From Atriophallophorus winterbourni (Eukaryota > Platyhelminthes > Trematoda > Plagiorchiida > Microphallidae): a stretch of 64,000 nucleotides of DNA. The DNA lies in the NCBI GenBank assembly GCA_013407085.1, contig JACCGJ010023187.1, forward strand, positions 27,983 through 91,982. Reading direction: 5' to 3'. How positions within the stretch are numbered: position 1 is the first letter of the stretch; each line of letters begins with the position of its first letter. The translations under genes and the position numbers were made by a program. The notes beneath the pieces are model-generated. The model ran no database searches and had not been told where the DNA came from. It was given only the letters and a program-made list of their open reading frames with translations. Below, piece after piece: positions 1 through 9,890 of the stretch.

Positions 1-394
1 ACCAAATCCAACCTCGCACTTCAATACATAAGCTGACGTTCCATATTGACAGAATATCTCAGATGTTGTTATGCATTCCCTATATTTCTAATCAATGGTT
101 ACTGTAAAGCATTTGCTTTTTAGACCATTAAAACATTGAATTGAATTACAAACAATCGCTTATGATTGTACGTTTATATCCGTGTTCGATTTCTGACAGA
201 AAAAACTATTTTTGGCTATTTGATTACCGAATTCACTAAAAGCAGCTACACACAGTTGTTGTTGTCTATACTGTATCTACTGATGAAATTTTTCGAAAAT
301 GTGCTAAAATTATCCCGTCCTAACAATGTATCAGCCATATGCATTTTTTACGATATATGAAGTGATGGAAAAAGCTACGTTACCTTTGTGATAA
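1..394. other. AT-rich sequence, no gene seen
   Basis: No convincing coding, RNA or repeat signal was recognised here. The single open frame (166-360) has no family resemblance and an AT-driven composition. Confidence 0.5.
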
Positions 395-510
395 ATAGCT
401 GTTATTCACTTTATACTTACTAGTTAATTAGATTTTTGTTTTTCTTAGCCCTGTTAGTTAATTACTTTTACGCATGTGGGCCGCTGTCAACAGACCTTGA
501 CCGTGTTCAC
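395..510 (+). repeat. Repeat R3, left half, interrupted by the CR1 LINE
   Basis: This stretch aligns with 7945-8076 (shared words include acgcatgtgggccgctg and gaccttgaccgtgttcac). Similarity stops at 510 and resumes at 5401, where the rest of R3 (5401-5645) matches 8078-8275. R3 was therefore present before the LINE inserted. Its class is unknown; the right half carries a motif seen in Penelope-like element ends. Confidence 0.75.
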
Positions 511-728
511 GATAAATTTGTTCGAAAATTGCGCGGTACGTTCAACTTGATTGTATTTCCCACGCTCCGATAAATATCATTACGAATTTTTGCTATTCCT
601 TGAATTTGCAGTAAAATAGAATAACTGTTTTACTATATTATTGATATTTCTCTGATTAATTACGCCAGTAATAAAATCAGCTTGTATTTTTCTACTGAAC
701 TATCATTACTCACCTTTTACCGATAGAT

Positions 729-2155
729 ATGAGTTCAAAAAATACCTGCCTCAACGGAAAATGTGGCAAAATGGTGGCTAAGGGCATCGAGTGCACAGCT
801 TGCAAGCGTTGGGCTCACCCTAGCTGCTCAGGCATACATAAATCTCACTACGGGATTTATGCAAAATACCGCTGGTTGCAGTGGTATTGTTCCGGCTGTC
901 ACGAGGCTGCCACTGACGCCGCTTGCCAAAAGCCAAGGAATAGCGTGACGTCGCGAAGCTCGTCAGATTTTGCAGCCGCCCAATCGTATGCATCTGTAGT
1001 GAGAGCGAATATAAGTTCTGAGACTACAGCAGGCAACGCTATAGCGCACAAATCTAGCCGGCTGCAATGTTCTTCCAAGCAAGCTACCTCTCCTAAGGTG
1101 GTGAATAGAGCCAGGACTTCAAGAAAGCGTGCTATCAAAAAGGCGGAAAAAGGGCATCCCCTGATAATGTAGACGTAGCTATCCAGTTACCTAGTCCTTC
1201 AAAGCAAGCTTCCTCTCCGAAGGTCGTAAACGTAGCCCAAACTCCGAAAAAACGTACCAAGCAAGGTAAAGCCCATACTCAACGGAAGCAACATGGAAAT
1301 GTTGCTGGCTCAACCAACCTGGATAAAATTATCCAGGAATTAAACGGTTTGCGTAAGCAAGTTGAGTCACTTAACGGCACTTCTTATTATTCTTCAAAAA
1401 CTAGAACCCGAAATGTTCTAGTTTTTAATCGAGCGGACCCTTTTATTAGGGAATCAAAAAGCCGAAGAGATTTTGATCGCAGATGTATTAGCGATCTCAT
1501 CCGGATGGTAGGTCTGAAGCCTTCTACTCCCACGGTGCGAGTTCACCGTGTAGGGAGATGGAAGATGGACAACCGGCCTCGACCGATCCTAGTCGAGTTC
1601 AAATTTCAGGCGGATCGCGATGTGTTTTTGTCTAAGGCGGAACACATAACTAACGCCACTTTAGAAAAACTACAAGTGAAGCCTGACAACCCTCCTTTTG
1701 ATAGGAGGCAGTTCACTGTAGCTCCGACTGGGATTAACTTAGCTGTAGGGTTATCCGCTCCCCTTCAGCCTGATGCGAAGCCGATCGCTACTGCATCAAC
1801 ATCGATCGTACCGGTGCGTGCATCACCTATGATCTTGCTATCGGGTGCGCACGACGATCTGCTTAGCTTGAATGAAGAAGGAAGCCAGTCAAGCCTTTCT
1901 AGTGGCAGCTCCCATGTTATTAATAAGGGCTCAATAGTCAGGCAACGTTCCATTAGCTTGAATGGCGTAGGAAGTCCGTCAAGCCTTTCTAGTGGCAGCT
2001 CCCATGTTATAAATGAGGGCTTAATAGTTAGGCAACGTTCCATTACCGTCGTGCAAGATGCACGCGATATTGCTTCTCCTGCATTAAGCAGTACGCCAAA
2101 AAACGTGCAGCTTCCCCGGGTGCTTCGACCGAGGGCAAAGCACGACTCAGCTTAG
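729..2155 (+). pseudogene. CR1 ORF1: PHD-finger protein, one frameshift
   Basis: ORF1 products of CR1 LINEs bind RNA in the retrotransposition particle. The ATG at 729 opens a frame with a PHD-like Cys/His cluster in the first 60 residues (CLNGKC, CTACKRWAH, WYCSGC). The frame stops at 1172, but another frame continues the same Ser/Pro/Lys-rich protein to 2155, so a single indel near 1145-1165 broke it. The break lies inside a direct repeat: 1071-1140 resembles 1196-1264, both encoding KQA(T/S)SPKVVN followed by basic residues. A second 90-bp tandem repeat (about 1861-1950 and 1951-2040) encodes two near-identical Ser-rich blocks with the motif SSLSSGSSHVIN. The middle (residues encoded from about 1400 to 1700) looks like a small RNA-binding fold, which is inference only. 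Confidence 0.8.
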
Positions 2156-2178
2156 AAGCGCGCATATCCAGTGCCACT

Positions 2179-4959
2179 GTGTTGTACGCTAATGTGTGCA
2201 GCATAAGAAATAAGTGGTCTGAACTTTCTCTTCGTGTAGCCGAGCTACACCCGAGGGTTATAGCGCTGTCTGAAACCTGGCTGTCTGCGGTTGATGTTGT
2301 GCCAGCTAGCATCAGCGAACAGTATCTTGTCATCAGATGCGATAGACCTGGCGATAGAAGAGGCGGAGGCGTGGCACTTTTCCTTGAATATGGTCTACAC
2401 AATACGGGTCCAGGGTTATCACTCGCTATTGAAAATGTCCAAGTTGTTACTAGTGTCCTGACTTGCTACAAGTCAGCACTGGCGATTGCTTGTGTTTACG
2501 TCACGCCCTGTGCAACCCTGCGAGAAATTAGTCAACTGCTTGAGATGCTTGACGGGTTGTTTCAATCAGCCCCAAGCGTACTCATTCTAGGTGATTTTAA
2601 TCTCCCAGATATAGACTGGTCAGCTCCCTCAGGGGTACTCACTGAGCAATCCGCATCTTTTCTCGATTGGATCCACTATCATGGATTACATCAGCACGTG
2701 AACAAACCCACTAGGTTCCGCGATGGATGCACTCCATCCACTCTTGACTTGATGCTGTCGTCTCAGCTAGAAGCTGTCAAGAATGTCAAGTTCCTACCCC
2801 CTCTTGGCAAAAGCGACCACGTAATGTTAGGCTTCGAAGCGCTGTTGCGTTTTCACAAACCTCTTGCGCGCCCTAGACGTAATTTTAGGCGTGTTGACTG
2901 GGGCCTACTTTTACAGTCATCAAAATCTTACCTTCTGTTCTCGAGTGATTCTAGTGTAACTGAAAACTGGGACAGAATTTGCAGATTTCTTAACGGGCTA
3001 CAAGACCTGCATGCTCCACTGCAATGCGTGAATAAGCACCAGCGGCCACCCTGGTGGTCTCCCAGCGTTCGTCGTTCTATTCGTAAACGTGATCGCTTAT
3101 GGAGGCAATATAGGCTATCGCTCACCTCTGGTTCGTGGGTCCGTTACAGAACCGCCCGAAACGCTTGTGTCAAAATGCAGCGTGTGCTCAAACAGAAGTT
3201 TGAGTTATCCTTAGCCAGGGATGCTAAATCCAACCCGAAAAGGTTTTACAGTTACGCGCAATCTAAAGGAAAAACTAGGGTAAACATCGGTGACTTAAAA
3301 CTGGAGGATGGACAAGTAGCTACTAGTGACCTAGCTAAGGCGGCAGCCTTCTCAAAGTTTTTCAGTAGCGTTCAGCGAAGGGATAATTCTTTACTCACAC
3401 CGCCTGAGTTGCTTAACTTTCCATCTGGTGTCCCTGCACTAGATGATTTGTCCTTTAATGAGGCGGAGGTGTATGGAGCTCTTATTCATGTTCGTGCTAA
3501 CAAGGCTGAGGGTCCGGATCACATCCACTCAATTATGTTGAGAAATCTCGCCCCAGTGCTTGCAGAACCACTATGTGAGCTCTTCAATTCATGTTTGCAC
3601 TCGGCAATGGTTCCTCGTGAGTGGAAAGAAGCCATAGTAGTACCAATACACAAAGGTGGTTGCAGGTCGATTCTTGGTAACTATAGACCAGTCAGCCTGA
3701 CCAGCATCGTCTCGAAAGTATTGGAAAGACTTATACGCGACAAAATCTGCCAGCATCTCTGCCAGCATTCTCTACTTAGTGTAGCTCAACATGGATTCCT
3801 GAAAGGGAGGTCTTGTTTGACTAACCTCTTGAGTTTCCTCAATATTGCTACGAAAAGGTTGGATGAAGGGAAGCCGGTCGAAGCGCTCTACCTAGATTTT
3901 AGCAAGGCTTTCGATTCCGTCAGCCACAGATTTTTAGAAACTAAGCTGGCAGCAAAAGGCATACGGGGTAGTTTACTTGCTTGGATAAAATCATTCCTGA
4001 CAGGTAGGACCTTTAGAGTACGAGTAGAATCTACGTTGTCGATCCAAACGGAGGTGATAAGTGGGGTGCCTCAGGGGTCTGTGCTAGGTCCGCTGCTCTT
4101 TCTGATTTTTATCGATGACTTGTCGCCTATCTTGGAGTGCCCGTGCTTCATTTTTGCGGATGACGTGAAGTTCATTGGTTCAACGAATGAAGATACTCTG
4201 TTGCACGACCTCGAGCGGGTCATTGACTGGTCCATACTTTGGGACCTCCCACTGAACCTCAATAAGTGCCAACTCTTGTCTGCTCTGGTCGACAAGATCA
4301 CAGTCCAGGTGTCAGGTACTCCTATTAGCGTTGATGCCACACAGCGGGTTAAGGACTTGGGTGTTCTAGTTAGAGCTGACTTCAAATGGGAGGACCAATG
4401 CGCTGTTGCAGCGCAACGTGCACGCAATGTGCTCTTTCGGTTGAAGTCGGTGCTTTCCAGCAGAAGTCCCGACGTGTTCCTGCCACTTTACAAGGCGTTA
4501 GTCAGGCCGCATTTGGAATATTGTGTCCAGGCGTGGTGTCCTCACTACCAGAAGGATATCATTCGACTTGAAAGCGTCCAGCGACTAGCAACACGCATGA
4601 TTGAGGGTCAGCGTGGGAAAAGTTATGCTGATCGCCTTTGGGCTCTGGGTCTTTTCTCTCTTAAGCGTCGTCGTTTGAGAGGTGATTTGATTGAAACCTT
4701 TAAGATCTTAAAGGGCTTAAGCGGCGTTAATCCAGATGACATCTTTACCTTAAGTCCTAAGCTGGGCACTCGCGGACACGCACTCAAGCTCGCTAAGGAA
4801 CGATGTCGACTAGATTCTAGGAAAAACTTTTTCAGCTTCAGGGTGGTCAACTTCTGGAACAAGCTCCCTGAAGAACTTATCTCCTGTAGTTCCGTCTCAA
4901 CTTTCAAGCAGGGTTTAGACCGTGACTGGGGTAAGTTATTCTCTGATTACATCCCATGA
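2179..4959 (+). CDS. CR1 ORF2: endonuclease/reverse transcriptase, intact
   Basis: This 926-codon frame encodes an apurinic-like endonuclease followed by a reverse transcriptase, which nick the target and copy element RNA by target-primed reverse transcription. Endonuclease motifs are ALSETWLS (near residue 30), LILGDFNLPDIDW (about 135) and KSDHVML (about 213). RT motifs are NYRPVSLTSIVSKVLERLI, HGFLKGRSCLTNLL, LYLDFSKAFDSVSH, SGVPQGSVLGPLLF and FIFADDVKFIG, the last holding the catalytic FADD. No stop or frameshift is seen. The first codon given is GTG; the frame is open upstream of it and overlaps the end of ORF1 in another phase, with no ATG at the junction, so initiation probably depends on ORF1 translation. 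The long intact frame indicates a recently active copy. Confidence 0.93.
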   Translation: MLYANVCSIRNKWSELSLRVAELHPRVIALSETWLSAVDVVPASISEQYLVIRCDRPGDRRGGGVALFLEYGLHNTGPGLSLAIENVQVVTSVLTCYKSALAIACVYVTPCATLREISQLLEMLDGLFQSAPSVLILGDFNLPDIDWSAPSGVLTEQSASFLDWIHYHGLHQHVNKPTRFRDGCTPSTLDLMLSSQLEAVKNVKFLPPLGKSDHVMLGFEALLRFHKPLARPRRNFRRVDWGLLLQSSKSYLLFSSDSSVTENWDRICRFLNGLQDLHAPLQCVNKHQRPPWWSPSVRRSIRKRDRLWRQYRLSLTSGSWVRYRTARNACVKMQRVLKQKFELSLARDAKSNPKRFYSYAQSKGKTRVNIGDLKLEDGQVATSDLAKAAAFSKFFSSVQRRDNSLLTPPELLNFPSGVPALDDLSFNEAEVYGALIHVRANKAEGPDHIHSIMLRNLAPVLAEPLCELFNSCLHSAMVPREWKEAIVVPIHKGGCRSILGNYRPVSLTSIVSKVLERLIRDKICQHLCQHSLLSVAQHGFLKGRSCLTNLLSFLNIATKRLDEGKPVEALYLDFSKAFDSVSHRFLETKLAAKGIRGSLLAWIKSFLTGRTFRVRVESTLSIQTEVISGVPQGSVLGPLLFLIFIDDLSPILECPCFIFADDVKFIGSTNEDTLLHDLERVIDWSILWDLPLNLNKCQLLSALVDKITVQVSGTPISVDATQRVKDLGVLVRADFKWEDQCAVAAQRARNVLFRLKSVLSSRSPDVFLPLYKALVRPHLEYCVQAWCPHYQKDIIRLESVQRLATRMIEGQRGKSYADRLWALGLFSLKRRRLRGDLIETFKILKGLSGVNPDDIFTLSPKLGTRGHALKLAKERCRLDSRKNFFSFRVVNFWNKLPEELISCSSVSTFKQGLDRDWGKLFSDYIP

Positions 4960-5093
4960 TTACCATGCTTAGGTTGTCCTCCATTTTGCTCGCTATTCAC
5001 TGTAGCAATTTTAGAGCATCTTCCTATTCTTGATTCTCCATCAGCTGACCTCTCACCGTGCTGGTGAGGAGAAACTGCCTTTTCTTTTTTCCA

Positions 5094-5301
5094 GCATCGA
5101 TTATTGCGCGTTGCTGTCCTACTAATATCCTACTACTACAGCGCCTGGCACCGCGATCATCAGAGATTGCAAACAGAGAAGAAAGAAAATTACCTTTTGG
5201 CAGTGCATCGATTATAGCGCGGTGCTCCTCCAACTACATTCTCCTAGTCCTACGACCATCAGAGGTTCCACACGGAGAAAAAGGATTGACCCTTTGGCAG
5301 T
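5094..5301 (+). repeat. Imperfect tandem duplication in the CR1 3' UTR
   Basis: There are two units, 5094-5204 and 5205-5301. Both begin gcatcgatta and end ccttttggcagt or ccctttggcagt, with catcagag in the middle. They may be a 3'-end recognition structure for the element's reverse transcriptase, which is inference. Confidence 0.7.
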
Positions 5302-5400
5302 GGTGGGCGCTTCTCCGCAGCTTTCCACCGAAAGAAATTCTGGACGCTCGATTGGCTTGTCAGCCACATACTGTCCTGTGCAAACTGAACTGAACTGAAC

Positions 5401-5645
5401 TGTATTAGATTGTTGTGGATACACACAAGTATGAAAATCGACAACTGATCCTCGTCATTACCTTGAGACATGACACCGCGTAGGCGTACTATAAGCAGTA
5501 AGGTCAAATCAATGGTGGGGGGTTGACTACTACTTCATCATGTTCCCTGTCCTGACTATCACCCTTCGTCTGACGAAGCTTCTGTGTCAGATATGAAACG
5601 TTACCCAAAAACTGCTCTAACCGATTGCACTCAAATTTCTTTGCA
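5401..5645 (+). repeat. Repeat R3, right half, with hammerhead-like core
   Basis: This stretch aligns with 8078-8275 (gtggatacacac, ggggttgactactac, ctgctctaaccgatt). It contains ctgacga at 5570-5576, a short stem-forming region, then gaaacgttaccc. Related motifs occur near 8195, 9506, 13560 (minus) and 14395. Confidence 0.7.
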
Positions 5646-6466
5646 TTATGAATCCTTACTAATTATATATCTTGGTATACACTCGCAATTGCAGTATGTG
5701 AATTTAAAACCTCATTTGTTTGGCAAATGAAGTGTTTTAATGGCTGTTTAAACTGTTACATGAATTGGGATACCAACTTTTGCATTTATTGAGCACGCAG
5801 AAAGATCTTGGTGTCTGGTTATGCGAAAATTTGAAAAACGTCTGCGAGGCCATCTATAAACATGCACTCAGCATACACGGCTGACTTAGACGAATTTTCG
5901 GACATTCAGTTTGGCTTACATCGGCGAAGACACTGAAGGAATAGCTACACCGATTCGTGGAATATACAACGCAAGTTTGAGCATAATGGTTGGAGAATGA
6001 CATCTGAGGTTTTATCACAAGACAACCAAAATGATGATGGATGTAATAACATGCTCTCCGAATCGCTATTTCCTAGGCTTGGATTGCGTACCCCAGAGTG
6101 GTGACCTAATTCTAACACAAAATTATGCATATATCGTCACACCCACTAAATTAAAATTGGTTCCAGTTCCGCAGCGCGCTATCGTAAACTCACACTTTAA
6201 ACATCCCAATCTCATCATATAATGTTGTCAGAACTTTTACTTGGTCTGTGTATGTATTATTCAATACTCTATCGGGAATTGTGTTATCACCGAATATGAA
6301 TCATTTTTCAAGCATAATTGGGAGCTTTTATGTTGAATATCCGTGTCAACCCCAGTTTAGTGTGATACCCACATCAGCTGCTCAACCTTTTCAAGAATGT
6401 GTAAGCTGGCCGAAAACTTAGTACGTTGTCCAGTGAGTAAAATCCAATCACCTCTGCCTCTCATTG
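5646..6466. other. Intergenic or intronic DNA, no gene seen
   Basis: No family was recognised. Short frames on both strands (for example 5945-6130 and 6031-6222) look random. If the DEG/ENaC exon at 6467-7120 belongs to a live gene, this is its first intron. Confidence 0.5.
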
Positions 6467-7120
6467 TTAGGAAAAATGGAGAATATCAACTACCATATAA
6501 GTCTCAACGGTCATATTGGGATTGAAAAAACCAAAACTCACCGATTTCCAAAATGTGGCATTTGCAAAATGCCATGGTCGCAATTCGAAGGTAGTACACA
6601 AGCGATTCGGTGGTAATGGAACCTGCTCGAACACGTGTAACACATAGCAAACAACGGGCTGCGTACTCAACTGTACAACAAAATGTTTCACTCCATGATA
6701 AAGTGGAGAGATTGCGTCCCTTTCTGAGTGCCAAGAAAGTTGATACTTGGAATCACATGGCCTGGTAATTCCTCTGCTTATATTCCAAGTGGAAAGCTTC
6801 GGCAATGGTTCGTATATCCGTGATGGGTCCCTCTCGTGTTCCGTGAGGCAGACGGTAATTGCCGGCGGTGAAACACCGTCTTGAGGGCCTCGTTCATCCA
6901 AACGAACAACGGTGATGTATGTTAGGTATTTATGAACAACCAAACTGATGGAACTGACCAGCGCTATGACCATGCAGACAGTAAACATGATCCAAAGTGT
7001 TCTGACAGCGCGGTTTTTTGTTGTGAATATTTTGACGACTGGGACCCAACCAGCAAGAACTGCTGATTGTTCATTCTTCACATGAGATTTAATTTGACTG
7101 GAATTATGTTGATCTGTCAT
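6467..7120 (-). CDS. DEG/ENaC sodium channel subunit, N-terminal exon
   Basis: This exon encodes the start of a degenerin/epithelial sodium channel family subunit, a plasma-membrane cation channel. The ATG at 7120 is directly preceded by an in-frame TAA, so it is a plausible true start. Residues 1-40 are cytosolic. Residues about 41-65 form TM1 (TLWIMFTVCMVIALVSSISL), followed by the family's post-TM1 signature (VSPPAITVCL) and an extracellular stretch with Cys residues. A possible donor (ATG then GTAGTT, exon end 6494) is weak, and the frame closes at 6467. The rest of the channel (finger and palm domains, TM2) was not found downstream on this strand before the window edge, where the CR1 LINE lies. 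It is either a long-intron gene running out of the window or a truncated orphan exon. Confidence 0.72.
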   Translation of the reverse strand: MTDQHNSSQIKSHVKNEQSAVLAGWVPVVKIFTTKNRAVRTLWIMFTVCMVIALVSSISLVVHKYLTYITVVRLDERGPQDGVSPPAITVCLTEHERDPSRIYEPLPKLSTWNISRGITRPCDSKYQLSWHSERDAISPLYHGVKHFVVQLSTQPVVCYVLHVFEQVPLPPNRLCTTFELRPWHFANATFWKSVSFGFFNPNMTVETYMVVDILHFS

Positions 7121-7567
7121 TTAGTAAAAAATTCGAACACATGAAACCGACGTTTCAGCTCGATTTTGTGCATCTTTATCAAACCTTATGCGCGGGTCAT
7201 GAAATAAACCAATCCACAGACTCCGCAATTAACCAATCATACGATCACAAAATTGATCGATCAATTTGATCGAAAACGCAGATGCATTTTTGGAAAAATG
7301 GGATTGTTGAGCTCTTGGGTAAGGAAAAAATGTAAAGGGCATTCATGCAAAGTGTTTTAAGAATATCCAAAAACGCACATGCATGTTAAATTAATCTTCA
7401 GCTCTTGTAGTCTAGCTGCGTTTTAAACCAAAAAGCCTCACGTGAATTTAATCAAATTAACTTTTGTTTGTGGTTGTTCAGGGAAGCAGAAAAATATTAG
7501 GAGGCTGCTTTGTTATAATGAAGTTTCGATGAAGTGGAGATTGAGTCAAAAGTAAAGTCAACAATGG
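7121..7567. other. Upstream of DEG/ENaC exon; Penelope-like terminal motif
   Basis: On the minus strand 7200-7136 reads with the words gatgcacaaaatcgagctg and aaacgtcggtttcatg. This kind of sequence is common near ends of Penelope-like elements. No gene was seen. Confidence 0.35.
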
Positions 7568-7870
7568 GTGGAAAGTTACGTTAGTGTTTATGAGCGATAC
7601 ATCACTGCGTTAGCAAACAGGTCATCGTATACTGATGTTTCAGGATCACACACACTAAATATAAATATTGAAGGGGTGGTTTCAATTGAACATACTATTG
7701 GGTATCTAACCGTCCAAAGTCTGCTCTTTTCGAAACTCCTTAATTGCGGAGTAGATGATAAACTCAATGCATGGATTAAAGAATGGTTAATATCTCGTGA
7801 GATGAATATGCCAGTCAAACCCGAGTCGATTCAAGTTGCCCGTGGTGTCACACAAGTATCAGTCCACTGA
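7568..7870 (+). pseudogene. LINE reverse transcriptase fragment
   Basis: The second half of this frame reads LFSKLLNCGVDDKLNAWIKE and then a decayed version of the RT motif before the catalytic site (VARGVTQVSVH, where intact LINEs have SGVPQGSVLGP). It is a short, 5'- and 3'-truncated RT scrap; the frame closes at 7870. Confidence 0.7.
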
Positions 7871-7944
7871 CCACTTTTTTTCTAAAATATATATAAGGTG
7901 GGGCAGAAATCTCCACAATCTGGCGCTGAGCACTGATGCGAAAT

Positions 7945-8280
7945 AGTTATCAGTCACCTTATACCTACTAGTTAATTGGATTTGTTTTTCTTCAAAAATA
8001 GCTTAACCTTAGCCCAGTTAGTGATGTACTTTTACGCATGTGGGCCGCTGTGTCAACCGACCTTGACCGTGTTCACTTGTATTAGATTGATGTGGATACA
8101 CACTAGGAGGAAAATCGACCACTGATCCTGGTCATTCGGTTTAGCGGTGAGGTCAAATCAGTGGTGGGGGTTGACTACTACTTAATTATGCTCCCTGCCC
8201 TGAAGCTTTGGTGTCAAAAGTGAAAGGTTACCTAAAACCTGCTCTAACCGATTCCACTCAAATTTCTTTGCACTACAGCA
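7945..8280 (+). repeat. Repeat R3, uninterrupted copy
   Basis: It aligns end to end with 395-510 joined to 5401-5645 and thus represents the empty-site structure for the CR1 insertion. The hammerhead-like part here is altered (ctgaagctttggtgtcaaaagtgaaaggttacc, read in two pieces from 8199). Confidence 0.75.
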
Positions 8281-9014
8281 ATAAAGTTGTACAAATTCGC
8301 CGCCACCATTGCGTAGAACTAGCATAATTCTTCCACCACAATTAGTCTGTTCTAAAGCAAATGCATGCATTCAGAATCAACACCTTATTCAAGCATTAAT
8401 TAAAGAGCCGTAGATCATGCCAATTTTGTCGACAAATTGTTTGCGGTTGCAAGAGTCGACATGCCACGATCCGTTATTTGTTCTCTATACTTTGCTGTGA
8501 CAAAACCCAACATGACCGTGAGGCATGAAAAAATGATAGAAACCGGATACCGAATTGCCAGTAAAAGAATCAATGCTTGTTTATTCAATGAGGGGTGTTG
8601 TGATGGGTTCAACTAAATCCTCACGGCGAGCAAGTATGAACTATGAACAGTTCGTAAATCCAGAACGCAACGCTGTTTATTAATGTATGTCGGAGATAAG
8701 GTGCCATTAATTTTAGCGACAAACTTGGGTTGCAAAACTAACTGCAGTCGTTGCGCGGGAGAATAATTGTTAAAATGGTATGGTATGAAAGCACAAGCCT
8801 GATCCAGGCAAAGTGCCGCATGATCCCTGGCGTGCAGCCGTTCCTGGATGCAGGCAAATAAGTCAACCGTCTGTGACCGCGCACAAACAACTGATTTCGC
8901 CTCTTTGCAGGAGCATGCAAGCTCAGTGCCTACCAGGATGTGTTGTTTGGCCTCCTTCGGTCGATGGATGTACATCACAATCGCATGAATTTTCATGTTC
9001 TACAGCTTTTTGAA
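8281..9014. other. Mixed repeat debris, no gene assigned
   Basis: A short R1 fragment (minus) lies at 8776-8818 (agcacaagcctgatccaggc) and passes directly into a different sequence (gatccctggcgtgcagccg). A 65-codon minus frame at 8612-8415 has a hydrophobic segment (LILLLAIRYPVSIIFSCL) but was not assigned to any family. Confidence 0.4.
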
Positions 9015-9450
9015 TGACTAAACAGTCCGATTCGGGAGGAACAATCTCTCCCGCAGCGCTGGCAACGACAGTCAGAACTCGGTTGTATTGCATCAGTCGG
9101 ATGCCGGCGGCGTGATCTGCGTTAGGCAGCCAAGAGCTGTATCTGCTCCTTCCCAGCTTGCAGACGACGCTTTACACAATACCTCCAATGTGAGCGGTCA
9201 AGAGCAAGTTCTTCCCAACTCGCCGGGTCAATGACAACAGCTTTCATATCTCTTTTGCAAGTGCGGTCTGCCCAATGTTCGACTTCCTAATTGCAACTCA
9301 CCATAGAGTAGATCTTTCGGAATACGACCATTTTCCATTCTGCAGACATGACCAAGCCACCGCAGGTGGCGCTGTTGCAATAGGGTGAACATGCTCTGTA
9401 GACCAGCTTTTGAAAGCGCTTCACCCGGATGTGTACATCACATAATACTG
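9015..9450 (-). pseudogene. LINE C-terminal fragment with zinc-finger tail
   Basis: Read on the minus strand, frames with shifts give HLRWLGHVCRMENGRIPKD, LLYGELQLGSRT and finally QCQRCGRDCSSRIGLFSHSK. These are the distal end and terminal Cys/His finger of an endonuclease/RT LINE. The same terminal finger occurs at about 38770-38830. It is decayed, with several frameshifts and stops. Confidence 0.7.
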
Positions 9451-9890
9451 ATCGAATACTAAATTTAAACACGAGTTCTGTTTGCACCGACACTCATGGT
9501 GTGACGAAGCTCCTGTCAACCACAAATCGATACCCAAAAACGACGATAACCAATTTTTCGTACTAATGTTAGAGTCCAGCTGGACTGTGTATTCTACATG
9601 GCTAATAACGAATTTTCGTGTAATTTGAATCGAAAACTTGTAATCAATAATCGAAACGGGATATTATTGGCTATCATGATTTTCCCCGACTACTACGGCG
9701 TGGCCAGTTTTTGAGAAGACAATTACTGTAACGTGTACAAAACAAACTCCGGCTGTTAAAAAGACTCCAAATCAGATGAAACATATATAGTGACTGCAGG
9801 ACGGGATCAAATAACATGCATGGGAGAAAGGTTAAGCAGACAGCAAAGGCAAGCAGCGATAAAAATTTCCAACACACAAAAAATTTGAGG

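Larger units (their letters stand above)
511..5400 (+). mobile_element. Nearly full-length CR1-like non-LTR retrotransposon
   Basis: The element comprises a roughly 220-bp 5' leader, ORF1 with a PHD-like zinc finger (frameshifted once), an intact ORF2 with endonuclease and reverse transcriptase, and a 3' UTR ending in a short GAACT-type tandem (5385-5400). Its ends are defined by comparison with the uninterrupted R3 copy at 7945-8280: similarity breaks at 510 and resumes at 5401, with at most a 1-2 bp difference at the junction. A weak or absent target duplication fits CR1-type integration. An intact 926-codon ORF2 suggests a young copy. Confidence 0.88.

Noticed and set aside
4071..4907. Antisense open frames within CR1 ORF2
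   Set aside because: They shadow an intact, motif-confirmed sense frame and have no family signature.
8415..8612. Possible membrane-protein exon (LILLLAIRYPVSIIFSCL)
   Set aside because: A single hydrophobic stretch without splice context or family match; insufficient evidence.
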